Shown: in pieces, positions 62,029-64,000 of the stretch
Layout of the letters: each line of letters opens with the position of its first letter
Position numbering within the stretch: position 1 is the stretch's first letter
NCBI RefSeq assembly: GCF_024518835.1
Contig: NZ_JANIGO010000002.1
Coordinates: forward strand, 625,522-689,521
Reading direction: 5' to 3'
Length of the DNA: 64,000 bases
Source: Limnobacter humi
GTDB lineage: Bacteria > Pseudomonadota > Gammaproteobacteria > Burkholderiales > Burkholderiaceae_B
The notes under the pieces: model-generated
Told to the model about the DNA's origin: nothing
Databases searched by the model: none
The model's input: the letters and a program-made list of their open reading frames with translations, nothing else
Program-made: the position numbers and the translations under genes

Positions 62029-63210
62029 ATGACGAACATCTCCATGACCACACGCGTTGACCCCAACAGCCCCAAGAACTGGGCTGCCATCATTGTGCTG
62101 TTTGGTACAGCCATTGCCGCCCTCACCGTCATTCCTGCATACGCCTGGTTTCACGACTTCTCCACAACCGCTTGGGTGAGCTTCGTGGTGTTGGCGATTC
62201 TGAATGGCATGTCCATCACGGGTGGTTACCACCGCCTGTGGGCACACCGCACCTATGAAGCCCACTGGCTGGTTCGCCTGGTGTTCATGGTGTTCGGCAG
62301 CATGACATTGCAAAACAGCATTTTGATTTGGGCATCGGGCCACCGCACTCACCACCGCCATGTGGACGACCCTGAGCATGATCCGTATTCAGCCAAGCGG
62401 GGCTTCTGGTTTTCACACATGGGCTGGATGTTGAAGCGATATGAATCGGGCGCGGACAACTTCAGCAATGCACCGGACCTGCTGAAAGACCCACTGGTGA
62501 TGTTCCAGCACAAGCACTACTACGCGCTGGCTTGGGGCACCAATCTGGGCATTCCGCTGTTGATCGGTTTTCTGGCAGGCGATGTGTGGGGCGTGTTGCT
62601 GCTGAGCGGCTTGCTGCGCCTGGTGTGGTCCCACCAAACCACATTCTTCATCAACTCGCTGGCGCACATTTGGGGTCGTCGTCCGTACACCGACGACAAT
62701 ACCGCCCGCGACAATGACCTGTTGGCCATCTTCACCTACGGCGAGGGGTATCACAATTACCACCATCTGTTTCAGTACGACTACCGCAATGGCGTGCGTT
62801 GGTACCAACTGGACGCCACAAAGTGGCTGATCGCCAGCTTGTCCTGGGTGGGTTTGACGAAAAACCTGAAGCGTTGCCCCAAGTTTGCCATTGAAAAAGC
62901 CCGTGCCAGCATGCAGTTCAAGCGGGCCCAGGAAAAGCTCGACGCCCAGCCTTCCACGGTTCAAGTCCAGCTGGAAGCCTTCAAAGAGCGCCTCAGCCTG
63001 GAATATGACCATTTCAGCAAAGCCCTGCAGGATTGGGCGAAACTGAAAGAAGCCTGGTATGAAGACACCAAAAACTCGTTCAAGAATGGCGACACGATGA
63101 AAACCTACAAAGCCCGATTCAAGGCTTTGGAACGCCAGATGAAAGCCCAGCGCAAGCGCCTTCAGGCCCTGGTTGCCGAGGTTCCCAGCCCCCGCTTGGC
63201 CATGGCTTAA
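62029..63210 (+). CDS. Fatty acid desaturase (acyl-CoA delta-9 type)
   Basis: The protein is about 393 residues. Di-iron His boxes are GYHRLWAHR, SGHRTHHRHVDD and EGYHNYHHLFQYDYRNG, the acyl-CoA/acyl-lipid delta-9 desaturase pattern. Four membrane helices are visible. A long charged coiled-coil tail (about residues 290-393) is not usual for the family. It puts a double bond in a fatty acyl chain using O2. Start choice is uncertain (61984, 62029 or 62044); none has a strong SD. Confidence 0.9.
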   Translation: MTNISMTTRVDPNSPKNWAAIIVLFGTAIAALTVIPAYAWFHDFSTTAWVSFVVLAILNGMSITGGYHRLWAHRTYEAHWLVRLVFMVFGSMTLQNSILIWASGHRTHHRHVDDPEHDPYSAKRGFWFSHMGWMLKRYESGADNFSNAPDLLKDPLVMFQHKHYYALAWGTNLGIPLLIGFLAGDVWGVLLLSGLLRLVWSHQTTFFINSLAHIWGRRPYTDDNTARDNDLLAIFTYGEGYHNYHHLFQYDYRNGVRWYQLDATKWLIASLSWVGLTKNLKRCPKFAIEKARASMQFKRAQEKLDAQPSTVQVQLEAFKERLSLEYDHFSKALQDWAKLKEAWYEDTKNSFKNGDTMKTYKARFKALERQMKAQRKRLQALVAEVPSPRLAMA

Positions 63211-63216
63211 GTACCC

Positions 63217-63266
63217 GGGGTCTTCACTCGGGGGCTGTTCTGGTTAGCCCCCATTCGAGTGACCCC
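63217..63266. terminator. Long hairpin after the desaturase gene
   Basis: GGGGTC ... GACCCC (63217-63222, 63261-63266) encloses CACTCG / CGAGTG and a GGGGCT / AGCCCC core, a long imperfect stem. Only a weak T-rich stretch follows, so it is a probable, not certain, terminator. TACAAT at 63278-63283 may be the -10 of glcB. Confidence 0.6.
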
Positions 63267-63354
63267 TTAGTTTCCTTTACAATACTCGGTTTCGGCGCTT
63301 AGCCCTGGGCTTTACCGGGTGCGCCCTATTCGATCCATTGCTGAGGTTCTAGAC

Positions 63355-64000
63355 ATGACAGAACGCACCACCGTTCATGGCCTGAAAGTGGCCACCAACC
63401 TGTACAACTTTGTGAACGAGCAAGTGTTGCCCGGTACAGGCATTGAGGCTGCCCAATTTTGGTCTGGTTTTGACGCCATCGTCAAAGAACTCGCCCCCAA
63501 GAACATTGCCCTGTTGGCCGAACGCGATCGTATCCAGCTCGAGATGGATGCCTGGCACAAAGCCAATCCCGGCCCCATCGGTGACATGGCCGCTTACCAG
63601 GAATTCCTCAAGAAAATCGGCTACCTGGTTGAGCAACCCGCCAACGTGAAAGCCACCACCACCAACGTGGACGACGAACTGGCCACCCAGGCTGGCCCCC
63701 AACTGGTGGTGCCCATTCTGAATGCCCGTTATGCACTGAACGCCGCCAACGCGCGTTGGGGCAGCCTGTACGACGCACTGTATGGCACCGATGTGATTTC
63801 CGAAGAAGGCGGTGCAGATCGCGCGGGTGGTTACAACCCCGTGCGAGGCGCGAAGGTGATTGAGTTCGCCCGCAACTTCCTGGACCAATCCTTCCCGCTG
63901 CAGGGCGGTAGCCACAAAGATGCAGCCGGTTATACCGTTGAAGGCGGCGCACTGAAAGTAGCCCAGAAAAACGGCGGCGTGGCAACCCTGGCCAATCCGG
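63355..64000 (+). CDS. glcB: Malate synthase G, 3'-truncated by window edge
   Basis: 215 codons of the N-terminal part are visible. It condenses glyoxylate and acetyl-CoA to malate in the glyoxylate bypass. [62 protein letters not shown] and [16 protein letters not shown] are typical of the G isoform. GAGG lies nine bases before the ATG. The catalytic barrel is beyond the window. Confidence 0.95.
   Translation, partial: MTERTTVHGLKVATNLYNFVNEQVLPGTGIEAAQFWSGFDAIVKELAPKNIALLAERDRIQLEMDAWHKANPGPIGDMAAYQEFLKKIGYLVEQPANVKATTTNVDDELATQAGPQLVVPILNARYALNAANARWGSLYDALYGTDVISEEGGADRAGGYNPVRGAKVIEFARNFLDQSFPLQGGSHKDAAGYTVEGGALKVAQKNGGVATLANP

Overview
The window looks like the chromosome of a betaproteobacterium of the order Burkholderiales. 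The evidence is the gene order hfq-hflX-hflK-hflC-hisZ-purA, the rimP-nusA-infB-rbfA-truB cluster, the rluB-scpB pair and the protein sequences. A Limnobacter-like organism is my best guess, but this is inference from sequence feel and not a database result. Almost all of the sequence is densely packed core genome. The exception is one visibly A+T-richer accessory island at about 37.6-44.1 kb.

Layout. 0-5.6 kb: the end of a FIST-like gene, a DUF1841 gene, two small periplasmic cytochromes c, a MoxR/CoxE-like (AAA+ plus VWA) pair, a glycine-zipper envelope protein and an unknown gene. 5.6-13.3 kb (minus strand): rnr-rlmB-parC-htpG. Then comes tRNA-Leu(CAG) with its own promoter. 13.5-24.4 kb: a phosphoribosyltransferase, the hfq-hflX-hflK-hflC-hisZ-purA run ending in a strong terminator, yihY, and a divergent wrbA/DUF2069/FAD-oxidase operon. 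24.4-36.2 kb (minus strand): the translation and transcription operon rimP-nusA-infB-rbfA-truB-typA-dusA, and scpB-rluB. 36.2-37.4 kb: an intergenic region with a DnaA-box cluster, then DUF1289 and hotdog thioesterase genes. 37.5 kb: initiator tRNA-Met with its own promoter.

The accessory island is built from two integrative segments inserted in tandem at the 3' end of tRNA-fMet. The tRNA 3' half is repeated at 37.58, 39.77 and 44.10 kb, and each copy is followed at once by a different intrinsic terminator. Segment A (2.2 kb) holds one HEPN-like gene and a tyrosine integrase killed by two stop codons and a frameshift. Segment B (4.3 kb) holds a lipoprotein gene, an IS3-family remnant, a hybrid IS fused from two different IS3-family subgroups, and an overlapping pair encoding an SMC/OLD-like ATPase and a small PD-(D/E)xK-like nuclease. 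That pair is the best candidate here for an undescribed, probably anti-phage, system.

44.2-54.1 kb (minus strand): ovoA (ovothiol synthesis), then a catabolic-looking cluster. The cluster has a thiolase-like protein without the usual nucleophile, a MaoC-type hydratase, an acyl-CoA dehydrogenase, an AraC regulator, an SDR and a molybdopterin oxidoreductase. 54.2-64 kb: SRPBCC and YkgJ-like proteins, a Cache-type chemoreceptor, two membrane proteins including an MFS exporter, a repeat-rich surface-type protein, a beta-propeller-like protein, a fatty acid desaturase and the start of malate synthase G (glcB), cut by the window edge.

Start codons were chosen by eye from ribosome binding sites and family N-termini. 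Several alternatives are noted in the entries.
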